Source: Chionoecetes opilio
Lineage: Eukaryota > Arthropoda > Malacostraca > Decapoda > Majidae
Length of the DNA stretch: 64,000 nt
Direction of reading: 5' to 3'
NCBI GenBank assembly: GCA_016584305.1
Contig: JACEEZ010010096.1
Coordinates: 38,501-102,500 of the forward strand
Positions 1-11,300 of this stretch are shown one piece after another (the stretch's first letter is position 1; the number at the start of each line of letters is the position of its first letter). The notes below the pieces were generated by a model that saw only the letters and a program-made list of their open reading frames with translations, was not told where the DNA came from and ran no database searches. The position numbers and the translations under genes are program-made.

Positions 1-460
1 ATGTAGAGTTATTGCTACACACCCTGTCACTTATGTAGAGTATTGTACACCCTGTCACTTAGTAGAGTTATGCTACACACCCTGGCACTTATGTAGAGAT
101 TATGTAACACCGTCACTTATTCAGTTTTGCCACAACCGCACTTATGTAGAGTTATTGCTACACACCCTGTCATTATGTAATTATTGCTACATCATAGAAG
201 TTTAAACACGTCGATTATGTAGAGTTATGGGTACACAACCCACTTAGTTTTAACCGTCCCCTAGTAGAGTTATTGCTACACACGTCATATGTAGAGTATA
301 TGCTACAACACCGTCACTTATGTAGAGTTATTGCTACACACCTGTCTATGTAGAGTATTGTAACACCGTCCTTATGTGAGTATTGGCTACACACTCATTA
401 TTAACTATGTACGACGACCCTGTCACTTATAAACCTGTCCACTAAGCACATGCTGCTGGC
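1..460. repeat. Degenerate 32-bp tandem repeat at the window edge
   Basis: Unit close to atgtagagttattgctacac-accctgtcactt, with many one-base losses that differ from copy to copy, as in poorly corrected long reads. Confidence 0.75.
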
Positions 461-1754
461 CTTGCCCATGCCACAACTCACATCCAGGGCACAAGGCTGC
501 ATGGGCTAGATTTTGTTTTATTGTATAGAAGCTTGTAAACTAGCCGAGGAAAAAAAAAATGCGATACAAGACCCACTTAGTTGCCAGTCCCTATAAAGAA
601 GACAGTAAAGAATATGTAGGATCCAATTTATTAGAGCATCTTGTCACTCTTCATTGAAGAATTAATGTAGGAAGGTGGACTAATTAACGTAGATGTTCCG
701 AGACTCACATGTAAGCATGCTGCCTGCACCCCACATCAGGAAGGTATTGGACACGTGAAGTTATTGAGGTTATTGCTCAACCGGAGCTTTAAGTGTATTA
801 GGCTACGACTACTAGGAGGTTAGTAGTGTATTGTACCCCACGTCGACTAGAGAGTGTAAGTTGTAACAACGGCACTTATGAGAGTTATTGATAACCCCGT
901 CTGATCAAAGGATGCAGCTGTAATAGCAAGTAGCTGGCCTAGGCGGTGAAGTATGCAGAAGGCCCCACTCTACCAAAGGACAGGCTGTTAAGTGGCATAG
1001 GATTTGAGGTTGTGATTTATTGAAGCCCAACGTTTAATCAAAGCGAGGTAAAAAGGGATAAAGGACCACTTAGGTTATAGTTCTTATGAAAAGACCACGC
1101 ATGACACAAAGAGGAGCTGGTAAGTTAGTTCAGGTGGACTACTAGGATCGACTGTTTCATTGAAGGACCCAGTCTGCAAAGGAGGTATTTAAAGATTGAG
1201 ATCAGAGATAACTAGAGTACACATGCTTCTAGGCCCCACCACACCAAAGGAGGAACTGAGTGTTAAGCAGGTTTATGAGGGAGGGCCATGTTGACCCAGT
1301 GTAAGAGGTTAAGTGTTAAGTGGTAATAAGGCAGGTACATAGTGTATTAGGCCCAGTCTTAACCCAAGAAAGCTGTTAAGTTATAGAAGGACGGATGGAG
1401 TGATATGTTTAAAGCACTACAGTAGTCAAAGGTAGACTTTAAGGCCCACACGGAACCAAAGAGGAGTGAAGTGTATGTAAGAGGACCCACTAGGCAGTGA
1501 GATGGTATTAAAGACAAGTCTAACAAGCGTATTGTTTAAAGCGTAAAAGGATTGAGTCTACTCAAAGAGGGCTTTAAGTTTCTATCTTATTAATTACCGG
1601 ACAAAAGAGAAGCTGGCATGCCATTCACTTATTGGATAAAGACGAGCCATTACCTTGCTGTGGCTAAACATGAAACACCCGCTGCCTGTACACACACAAT
1701 CACGAAGGAGGTCTCTGCGAACAACAAATCATGGACATAACAAGATCAATTCTA
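461..1754. other. Low-accuracy repetitive sequence, no gene
   Basis: Irregular motifs such as gttaagtg, ccaaaggagg and aaggcccac recur without a stable period. Nothing codes. Probably a degraded or badly assembled tandem array. Confidence 0.5.
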
Positions 1755-1966
1755 TACTCGCCGCACGGAAAGTTGGCAAAAATTGTGCCCCTTCACTCCT
1801 CCCTTCCGAACGCACGGGATTGGCCGAGGTGTTGGGTGTTGGGGCTTTAGGGCGGAGCTTGGAGTAAGGCATTCTCACCCAACACCCAACACCTCAGCCA
1901 ATCCCGTGCATTCGGAAGGGGGGAGTGAAGGGGTCCCATTTTCGCCAACTTAACGTGTGGCGAGTA
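1755..1966. mobile_element. Fold-back MITE with TACTCGCC ends, copy 1
   Basis: Arms tactcgccgcacgg...agttggc and gccaacttaacgtgtggcgagta enclose a second inverted pair, gaacgcacgggattggccga and tcagccaatcccgtgcattc. ~210 bp, no coding capacity. Confidence 0.72.
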
Positions 1967-2030
1967 GCGAGTTATTTAGAATGAGATGCAGCTGTGGATG
2001 GAAACTGCAAGAAGGAATACCTGTAGAAGT

Positions 2031-2273
2031 ACTGTAAAACCTCTCATATTCGGACTAATTGGGCCAAGGAGTGGTCCGAGTAATGCAAGGATCCGAATAA
2101 TGGGGCGACATGTGTATAAAAAAATTTAAAAAAATTAAAAAAAATTAAAAAAATCTAGGTGTTTATAGTATAGCTAGGAAATTTCGAACCCTTAAAAAAA
2201 ATAAAAAATAAAAAAAATAAAAAATAAAACATCTAGGTGTTTATAGTATAGCTAGGAAATTTCGACCCCTTAC

Positions 2274-2321
<48 letters not shown>

Positions 2322-2375
2322 GAATAATGTCGAAGTCCGAATAGTGAGGGTCCGAATACGCGAGGTTTTACGGTA
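2031..2375. mobile_element. Inverted-repeat element with GTAAAACCTC ends, copy 1
   Basis: Left actgtaaaacctctcatatt, right tccgaatacgcgaggtttta. The core has poly-A and two copies of tagctaggaaatttcga. Likely a TA-inserting MITE. Confidence 0.68.
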
Positions 2376-2940
2376 TTGATGGGTAGATAAAACAATGTCT
2401 TCCTGATGCATTCAATTACAGGAGGGATAAATAAGAACATTCCATATAAGAAAATTACTGTATTTCAAGTAAACTGGTGAACTTGTAGCAATGGTATATT
2501 TTTCTTCTTTATTCTTGACGTACATTTTTAATTTCTAAGTTTCCAAGGGGCGAATGGTCACCTAGATGCCTTGCAGAGTCTTCCCGCACCACACACACAC
2601 CATTAGAACCATTACAAACACTCCTCTCCATTATAACCATTACAATCACGCCTGCCCCCGGTTGCTAAGGTACTGGAGCTTCATGACAGTTCTCCATTAA
2701 CAACCACTACATTTCTTCACCACTCAGCAAACAGGCCGTGATGGTGAGGCCTTTCTCTGCCTTTTCCCTGACATGATAACAACAGGTTCTCCACTCAGCC
2801 ATGCAAAATAGAAACACCATCCTATTTCTATAAGTTCTATGCATAAAATCATCAAAACATTACAAATCGTTAAGATGATAACAACGTTGTATTACCTATG
2901 AGGTCACTGGTCATGATAACAAACGAGTCTTCCCATGTAA
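2376..2940. other. No gene seen
   Basis: Unique-looking AT-rich sequence with short attacaa/ccattacaa repeats near 2600. Confidence 0.5.
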
Positions 2941-2946
2941 AGTTGA

Positions 2947-3303
2947 TGGCTAACTCGTAAAGGATGCCCTTATGTTAAACTCTTGCATGGCTAACTCATA
3001 AAGAATGCCCTTATGTTAAACTCTTGTATGGCTAACTCATAAAGAATGCCCTTATGTTAAACTCTTGAATGGCTAACTCGTAAAGAATGCCCGTATGTTA
3101 AACTCTTGTATGGCTAACTCGTAAAGAAACACCCTTATGGTAAACTCTTGTATGGCTAACTCGTAAAGAATGCCCTTATGGTAAACTCTTGTATGGCTAA
3201 CTCGTAAAGAATGCCCTTATGTTAAACTCTTGTATGGCTAACTCGTAAAGAATGCCCTTATGGTAAACTCTTGTATGGCTAACTCGTAAAGAATGCCCTT
3301 ATG
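2947..3303. repeat. 41-bp tandem repeat, about nine copies
   Basis: Unit contains ggctaactcgtaaagaatgc and cttatggtaaactcttgtat; copies are very alike. Confidence 0.9.
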
Positions 3304-3940
3304 GTACGTCAGATGTGGTGTTGCGTCTGTATTTAAAATGATGACTCGATGAGGAAAGGGAGACATTCTATATTAACGTAGTGTTGTAAAGAGTAACTAA
3401 AAAGAGATCTCCCTCAGAAAAATTCACGTTTTGATTAAGAAGTGATTTTACAGCCATTTCGTTTGGACATGATTCATTTCATACCAAAAGTTGTAAAGTT
3501 GCCTCGCCCAATTCTCCCCAATATTTGACCCTCTAATGTTACCTTCTAAGCCAATCAGACTCTAACAGCAAGACAAACAGATTGATTTAATGCCAAAATA
3601 GGTGAACGTGCCAGACATCAGAGGTCACACGGCACTACGGCAAAGCATGACGAGGGGAGGAGTCGTAGAAAAATAGTGAGGCGGCGAGGGAAGGTAAAGA
3701 ACGGAATACGACGATGAAACAGAGCTCCCTCGGACAACATAAAGAATATTAATCATTCACCACCATTGTTTGACCTCTAAAACCCATTCCCACTCATAAA
3801 AAACCTCCTAGGGACTGGCATATCTGGCATGACAATAATTACATGGACAATACTTAATACTATCAACAAGGCAAGAAGGTTGTGTTGGTACTAAGTTCTA
3901 ATAATGAGATGAACCACTTTGAGCCTAGTGTTCAGCCCTG
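3304..3940. other. No gene seen
   Basis: Unique AT-rich sequence; no splice-flanked frame or repeat recognised. Confidence 0.5.
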
Positions 3941-3949
3941 CCAGCCTCC

Positions 3950-4645
3950 CTTGGTCAACACAGCGCCAGTGCCAGTGCCACCACAACACTCAGCCTCACA
4001 CACTGACCCTGCCACACCTGACCTGACTTGACCCTGACACACCTTACTAGCGACAGGCCGGTGGTGTAGGGAAGCTCTGTCCCACCACAACACTGACCCT
4101 GCCACACCTGACCTGACTTGACCCTGACACACCTTACTAGCGACAGGCCGGTGGTGTAGGGAAGCTCTCAGTCCCACCACAACACTGACCCTCACACACT
4201 TGACTTGACCTGACCTGACCCTTGACTTGACCCTGACAGCAGCTTCACACCTTACTAGCGACAGGCCGGTGGTGTAGGGAAGCTCTCAGTCCCACCACAA
4301 CACCCTCACACACTTGACCTGACCTGACCTGACCTGACCCTTGACTTGACCCTGACAGCAGCTTCACACCTTACTAGCGACAGGCCGGTGGTGTAGGGAA
4401 GCTCTCAGTCCCACCACAACAACGAGCCTCACACACTGACCTTGCCACACCTGACCTGACCTGACCCTTGACTTGACCCTGACAGCAGCTTCACACCTTA
4501 CTAGCGACAGGCCGGTGGTGTAGGGAAGCTCTCAGTCCCACCACAACACTGACCCTGCCACACTTGACCTGACCTGACCCTTGACTTGACCCTGACAGCA
4601 GCTTCACACCTTACTAGCGACAGGCCGGTGGTGTAGGGAAGCTCA
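3950..4645. repeat. ~90-125-bp tandem repeat, six copies
   Basis: Each copy has ttactagcgacaggccggtg and gtgtagggaagctc, separated by variable runs of acctgacctg and ccttgacttgaccctgaca. Downstream of NTF2. Confidence 0.88.
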
Positions 4646-5281
4646 ACAGCACGGCAGAAAGCAAAGTCAAGTTACTAATGGTGCTGAACGGAGGCAAACG
4701 CAGCTACCAAACGATGTCTATCAAACATTCCGAGAAATAGAATATCCACTGCATGAAATATATATTAAAAAAGAGCGAAAAAGCTACAAGTCCCCCATCC
4801 AGCCATGCTCAGTCAGTCAGCAGGGTGAGTTCAGCAGTCACGCTAACTAGTATCGTAAAAAACTGCAGCAATGTCTCCAAATAAATCACATTGGTAAGTA
4901 TTTTGTGTCGCCGGCAAAGGTAAGGTCTCCCACGCTCTCTCTCTTTCTCTCTACCTTGCAATACAGCCACACAGAGGAGCCTACAGAGTCTTGCGTGGCT
5001 GCAGCTCATGATATGCTGAGTGTTCGTACCTTCCCTTGAGGGCCAGCAAGGCATCATGGCACGCGCCCAAGTCACAACGATCTAACTACTGAAAGCACTT
5101 GGAACACACTCTAATCCTTCCATTCCTCCAAATTTCCTCGACGAAACATTCCTAAATCATGACAACTTTGACTACGTGACAGAGTGTGGCGCCACGAGAC
5201 TCTGGCTGTGCGGCCCTGACTGGCGGGGGTGATCCGGGGGCTGCCGGGAGGGTGAGCTGCTGAGGGTGGATGGGTGATGTG
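4646..5281. other. 3' flank of NTF2 last exon B, no further gene
   Basis: No AATAAA was found on the minus strand close to the stop. A short CT run lies at 4932. Confidence 0.45.
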
Positions 5282-5392
5282 CTACACGTTATGGATGACC
5301 AGGCGGAAGGAATCGTGCTGGATGTAGAAAGAGTCGGCCATGGGTTTGAGGACAAAAGTCTGGGAGAATCCGTGTACAGGGTCTTCGTCCAT
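5282..5392 (-). CDS. NTF2: NTF2 last exon B (distal)
   Basis: Encodes 36 residues from MDEDPVHGFSQTFVLKP to FRLVIHNV, then TAG. It is homologous to exon A and fits exon 3 in the same phase (acceptor ccccag|ATG, good pyrimidine tract). The Asp pair is kept. The Met found before FRL in exon A and in human NTF2 is Ser here (HDSFRL). With the better acceptor this may be the main 3' end, an inference. Confidence 0.88.
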   Translation of the reverse strand: MDEDPVHGFSQTFVLKPMADSFYIQHDSFRLVIHNV

Positions 5393-8300
5393 CTGGGGAA
5401 ACAAGGTGACGTCAGTGCCTCAAGCAACACCCGGACACCTGAAAAGGCTACCTGGAACTGTCGCCGATCGAAACTCTCGCCGCCGTCGTCGAGTGTTCCA
5501 ATTCTTGATATTACAGGCCCCAATATATACATTTAATCAAGTTTTACCTGTTTCTGCATACAAGGATGAAATACCAGCAATTGCTTGATCAGTTAGGTTA
5601 AGTTAGGTGCCAATGTCCAGGTTAGGTTAAAACATCCACGTCGGCGAGAGTTCTAGGTGGGTGTTTCGGCGAGAATTCCCATCGGCGACAGTTCCATAAA
5701 CCCTGAAAAGCTCCCTCAAGGAAACGTTACGTAGATACCTTATCTTACAACACTTAACACAACTTGCATGAGGTGTTCCTACAGTAATCCTGCGCCAACT
5801 ACAGGAGTCTTCATCCTGATAAACACCTTGGCGGGTGAGGCCGACTTTCTTTTAGTAATTGTGTTAGGGAAACCCTGACCAAAGCTAAAAGGAAGGGAGG
5901 CAGGGAGGCAGGGAGGCAGGGAGGGGGAGGCAGGGAGGCAGGGAGGCAGGGAGGCAGGGAGGCACAATCATTCCCAAACATCAGCAGTTTTTTGAAGCAT
6001 ACCAAAAGTTTGACTTGACTGGAGTTAAGTCGTCTTGACATTTGGTCATCACAAAAGTGGATCAAAATGGTATGTAAGAATGACATCAGCACAGCTTCCA
6101 GCGACCTGGGCAGCAAAACAGCCGTGTCAGTCACTGCTGTCACTGTTTTCCATCACCAGGTTTTCAGAGGTCACTTGTTGAATGTTGCCCCCAGCATGCA
6201 ATGACCCAAGACTCTGCCACACTGTGACCTTTATCCTAGCCAAAGACGCCACACCCACCCCTACCTGTCCATACCAAGGGCTTTATTCTTCATTGTTATT
6301 TCATTCATGGCCTTTTCATCTGGCTTGTCACTGCTGGTGTTGCTTGATGAATGATTTGGATCCATAATGAAGGGACAGTGAAGTGACGTGGAAAACTTAC
6401 ATAAACAGAGACTAGGTACAGTAAGACGGTCCCGCCTCCACCAGTAGGCTGCCACCACACAGGCCACTGCCACACCCACCACTACCTGGGTACACACCAC
6501 CACACAGGCCACTGCCACACCCACCACTACCTGGGTACACACCACCACACAGGCCACTGCCACACCCACCACTACCTGGGTACACACCACCACACAGGCC
6601 GCTGCCACACCCACCACTACCTGGGTACACACCACCACACAGGCCACTGCCACACCCACCACTACCTGGGTACACACCACCACACAGGCCCTGCCACACC
6701 CACCACTACCTGGGTACACACCACCACACAGGCCACTGCCACACCCACCACTACCTGGGTACACACCACCACACAGGCCACTGCCACACCCACCACTACC
6801 TGGGTACACACCACCACACAGGCCACTGCCACACCCACCACTACCTGGGTACACACCACCACACAGGCCACTGCTACACCCACCACTCCCTGGGTACACA
6901 CCCCACAGCCACTGCCTACTCCACTACTGGTCACAAACAGGCTATAACCAATACTGGGTGAACAACCACAGGCCTAGTGCCACGACACGAGTCTGTGAAA
7001 CGACCCTGCTCTTACAGGCGGATTACAGTATTGCTATAATGAAGACGTTGAGTGCTTAGTTGCAGGATTACTGTATGTTCTGAAAAGACCTTGGTGCTTA
7101 CATTGCAGGATTACTGTATGTTCTGAAAAGACCTTAGTGCTTACATTGCAGGATTACTGTATGTTCTGAAAAGACCTTGGTGCTTACATTGCAGGATTAC
7201 TGTATGTTCTGAAAAGACCTTGGTGCTTACATTGCAGGATTACTGTATGTTCTGAAAAGACCTTGGTGCTTACAGAGTCCTATTCCAAATCTATATCATA
7301 CTGACTTGGAGGTTCATGTTCAAGGAGCCAAGATCTTACGTGAAGAGGAAAAATATTACAATGTGAAACACCAACAGCTAACTGCCGCTAAGATTATCAA
7401 ACTTAAAAATGCACAGCCCTTCACATTACAGAAACATGGAAACACTTATACATGGAGTCTTATCACTATAGTCTATTTTATTTAACAAGGCAAAAATTCC
7501 ATTCTATCTTAAGGTCTTATGCTTAAAATGATGCCTCTGTTTAACTGATAATAGGGTTAACTATGATAAAATACAACTGAAATTAAGAAGAAGCATAGTA
7601 TTCCCTTCTCCTGGCATCAAATATCAGTCAGTAAGCAGCAAGGGGGCAGGATTTTTTGCCTTGTTAAAAAAAACAGACTATGTGTTAGCACAACATAACA
7701 TTGGGATAACTTTTTGATACTCTCACCCAAGCGGGAGGTCTATCATCCCACCTCATTGTTACACCAAATTAACTTAAACAAATTCACACCACAACTAACA
7801 TTCTTGTATTGCTTCACTAACATTGCCACATATTTTGCCAACTGCTAAGAAAAACAATCTATAATAATATAAGCGAAAGTGTGTCTGTGTGTGTGTGTGT
7901 GTGTGTCCGCGGTAGGTGCCGCCCCCCGTGGCACAATCATATCATATGGCAGTTTTGGAACCAGCTCGACCAGGGGCACATTATCAGCCCACTTATGGGA
8001 TGATCCGATCACTTTTATTTATTTTTTATTTTTAGTAGCCTATTAGCGAGAATTGTGAAAAAAAAATGTGGGTTGCGAGAATTGAGGAAACCTTGATGTA
8101 GGGTGATGGGTAATGGGTGAGTGAATGGGTAATGGGTGTGGGGTGATGGGTGAGTGAATGGGTGGGGGGTGATGGGTGAGGGAATAGGTGTGTGGTGATG
8201 GGTAATGGGTGAGTGAATGGGTGTGTGGTGATGGGTAATGGGTGAGTGAATGGGTGGGGGGTGATGGGTAATGGGTGAGTGAATGGGTGGGGGGTGATGG

Positions 8301-11300
8301 GTAATGGGTGAGTGAATGGGTGGGGGGTGATGGGTAATGGGTGAGTGAATGGGTTGGGGGTGATGTGAATGGGTTGGTGTTAATACATACATTTTTACAT
8401 CCATGAATTCAGGAAAGTTAGAAGGGGCTATCTGGAGAGTCTGTGTTTGGTGGGCCTTTGGCCCACCAAATAGGTGGTGGGCCAAAGGCCCACCAATAGC
8501 CCTCCGCAGGAGCTAGCCAAAAAGTCCGCCCGGAGGGCGGCTTTGCGGCTAGTATATACATATATATAAAATTTAAATAAATAAATAAAATCAAGAATCC
8601 CCGATAAGTCAGCAGCAGTTTCTTTTTTGTGACAGCAGGGCAAATAAATGGTGCAGACATACAGGCGACATATGTTACTGCCTACTAATGTTTTGGTGTG
8701 GTCTAGTAACACAGGCAGCACGGGTGATGGCAGCGCTTGGGCTCATCATGTGGTGGCGCCCTCACTAAGGCAGCTCCTTAGACATGGAGGAGTGACAAAC
8801 AGTCCTGGAGGCATCTCATGCAACAACTACAAGGTCTACACAGTAACTCAGTAATTGTAGTCTTGGCAGCCATTGGTTCTTGCCTTTGCCAGAACTCAGT
8901 GTATTATAGTGGGGGGGGGGTAGCAGTGGTTAGCGTCTCCGAGTGGCGTTCTCGGTGACCCGAGTTCGATCCCCGAAGAAAAACCAAAATCTTTCTGTAC
9001 CGTCGAGTGGCCTAAGAACACCCACATGCTGCCCATTAACTCTACCTTCGATTGCGAGTGCATCGGAGGACACAGGGGGGCGGCATGAGCCTCTAATCAC
9101 ACGCGTCACTATAACAATCCTGCCTGCGCCACCACGGGTGAGGGCCAACCATCACAGCCCTCAAGTGAACCTCCAGTCTACCATCTGAGCCCTGGGTCAC
9201 CACTGCCTACACGCGCTATAGGTATAGATGTAAAAAAAAAAAATTGCCACATCACCTTCCATGCAGAAGAAGGTTTTAACAACACTCCATCTTCATGCTT
9301 CCTCAGTTTTAACATCGGGAAAACAAACCCAAGGTGAAGGTAAAATAATATCTGTGAAAGATAAAAACGAAGAAACCAGGAATCCCAAAGCCTTCCAGAA
9401 GAAAAACAAAAGGAAACAGAACTATACTCACCACGTTAAGTTGGCGAAAATGGGCCACAAATCACTCCCCTCTTCCGAATGCACGGGACTGGCTGAGGTG
9501 TTGGGTGTTGGGTGAGAATGCCTTACTCCAAGTTACGCCCTAAAGCCCCAACACCCAACACCTTAGCCAATCCCGTGCGCTCTGAGGGGGGGAGTGAGGG
9601 GGCCCCATTTTCGCCAACTTAGCGTGCGGCGAGTAGAGCATGCAAGCCAGGCCAAGACACGAGGACATTCTAGAGTACCTTCCAGTAAGATGACGGGGCA
9701 GTGAATCAACAACACACGCTCTCTGTGCCGCCTCAGGACGCAGCGGTCAGCCTCCACTCACACCGCTATGTGGTGGAGCGCCAGCCGAAACATGTCGTGC
9801 TGGACGTAGAAACTGTCGCCGAGGGGCTTGAGCACAAAGGTTTGATTGAACCCGTGAGGGGGGTCGTCATCCATCTAGGCGGTGGTGGTGGTGGTGGTGA
9901 GGCAGACACACCCACCAGCCAGAGAGGAGTGGTGATGACACACACCACCAGCCACAGAGGAGTGGTGATGACACACGCCACCAGCCACAGAGGAGTGGTG
10001 AGGTAGCCACACACCACCAGCCACAGAGGAGTGGTGATGACACATGCCACCAGCCAGAGAGGAGTGGTGAGGTAGCCACACACCACCAGCCACAGAGGAG
10101 TGGTGATGACATACGCCACCAGCCACAGAGGAGTGGTGATGACATACAACACCAGCCACAGAGGAGTGGTGATGACACACACCACCAGCCAGAGAGGAGT
10201 GGTGAGGTAGCCACACACCACCAGCCACAGAGGAGTGGTGATGACACACACCACCAGCCACAGAGGAGTGGTGAGAGTTGCCAGACAAGAGAGGGCAGCA
10301 TTAACCCCAGAGCAATAGGAATGTTATCTTTGTCATCTCTAAACAATTAGTGACACCAAGAGGGTAACATAGCTGTAAGAGGACTGTAACTGTAACTGTA
10401 CCGTCAACAACACTATAGTCGCCACTGCACTAATGCCACAAGGCGAATATTACGAATTTTAGCATCACTACAGTCTTGTATGTACCCCTAATGAGGCATG
10501 CACAGTATTTTATATTATGTACGTGTCTTTAGTGACACATGTAGGTCTGTAGTGATGCTAAAATTCCTAATATTCACCTGGCGACATTAGTGCAGTGGCG
10601 ACTATACAGGGAGGTCCCGTTATACGAGCATTCTGTATACGAGAATCCGATGATACGAGATGTGTAAATTAGGGTCTATTTTCAATATACGAGATGGAAA
10701 ATCCAATGATACGACATTCAAACTGGGGTGAGTAAAATTATCAAGTTCAAAATGCGCGCCCTACCACTCCCGGGCTGGACAAAGGGGGATTTGGTTGACC
10801 CCAGTGAGGTCACCCCTAGCAAGCCGTGACCTGAAGGGTAATTAAGCATATGGCGCGGCCTGACATTTAGGGGTAATTAGCAGGTGTGCGGCCCCAACCT
10901 TGGGACCGCAGTCAGGTCACCCCTAGCAAGGCGTGACCTGAAGGGTAATTAAGTATATGGTGCGGCCTGACCTATAGGGGTAATTAGCAGGTGTGCGGCC
11001 CCAACCTTGGGACCGCTACACTACCCTCTCTTGTATCACGCGGCGTCCCCTACATTACAACGTCTTTTTTGCTTGTTATGCATGTTTTATGTTTAATTAA
11101 TGTGCACACATTGTGCAGTTATGTTATTTTGTGTGCTATTTTCTCTTTCAGAATGCTTTTTCTACAGAATAGGTAGTACAGTGTGGGTAGTAAAGACGCT
11201 GTGTGTTTGTTGTGTTTGCTATAGTTTATTTTAGCTTGAAAAGCATGTTTTTTTTTTTTTTTTTTTAAATTGATGGGGTCCTGGTACCAAACCTACATTT

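Noticed and set aside
5152..5532. 126-codon minus frame over NTF2 last exon B
   Set aside because: It is a different frame from the one that matches NTF2.
6261..6934. Gly/Cys/Val-rich frames of 90-212 codons
   Set aside because: The 45-bp repeat period is a multiple of three, which keeps frames open. They look like structural proteins but have no leader and appear in three frames.
9261..9515. 84-codon frame on the plus strand
   Set aside because: It runs through a poly-A end of a SINE into the fold-back MITE at 9425.
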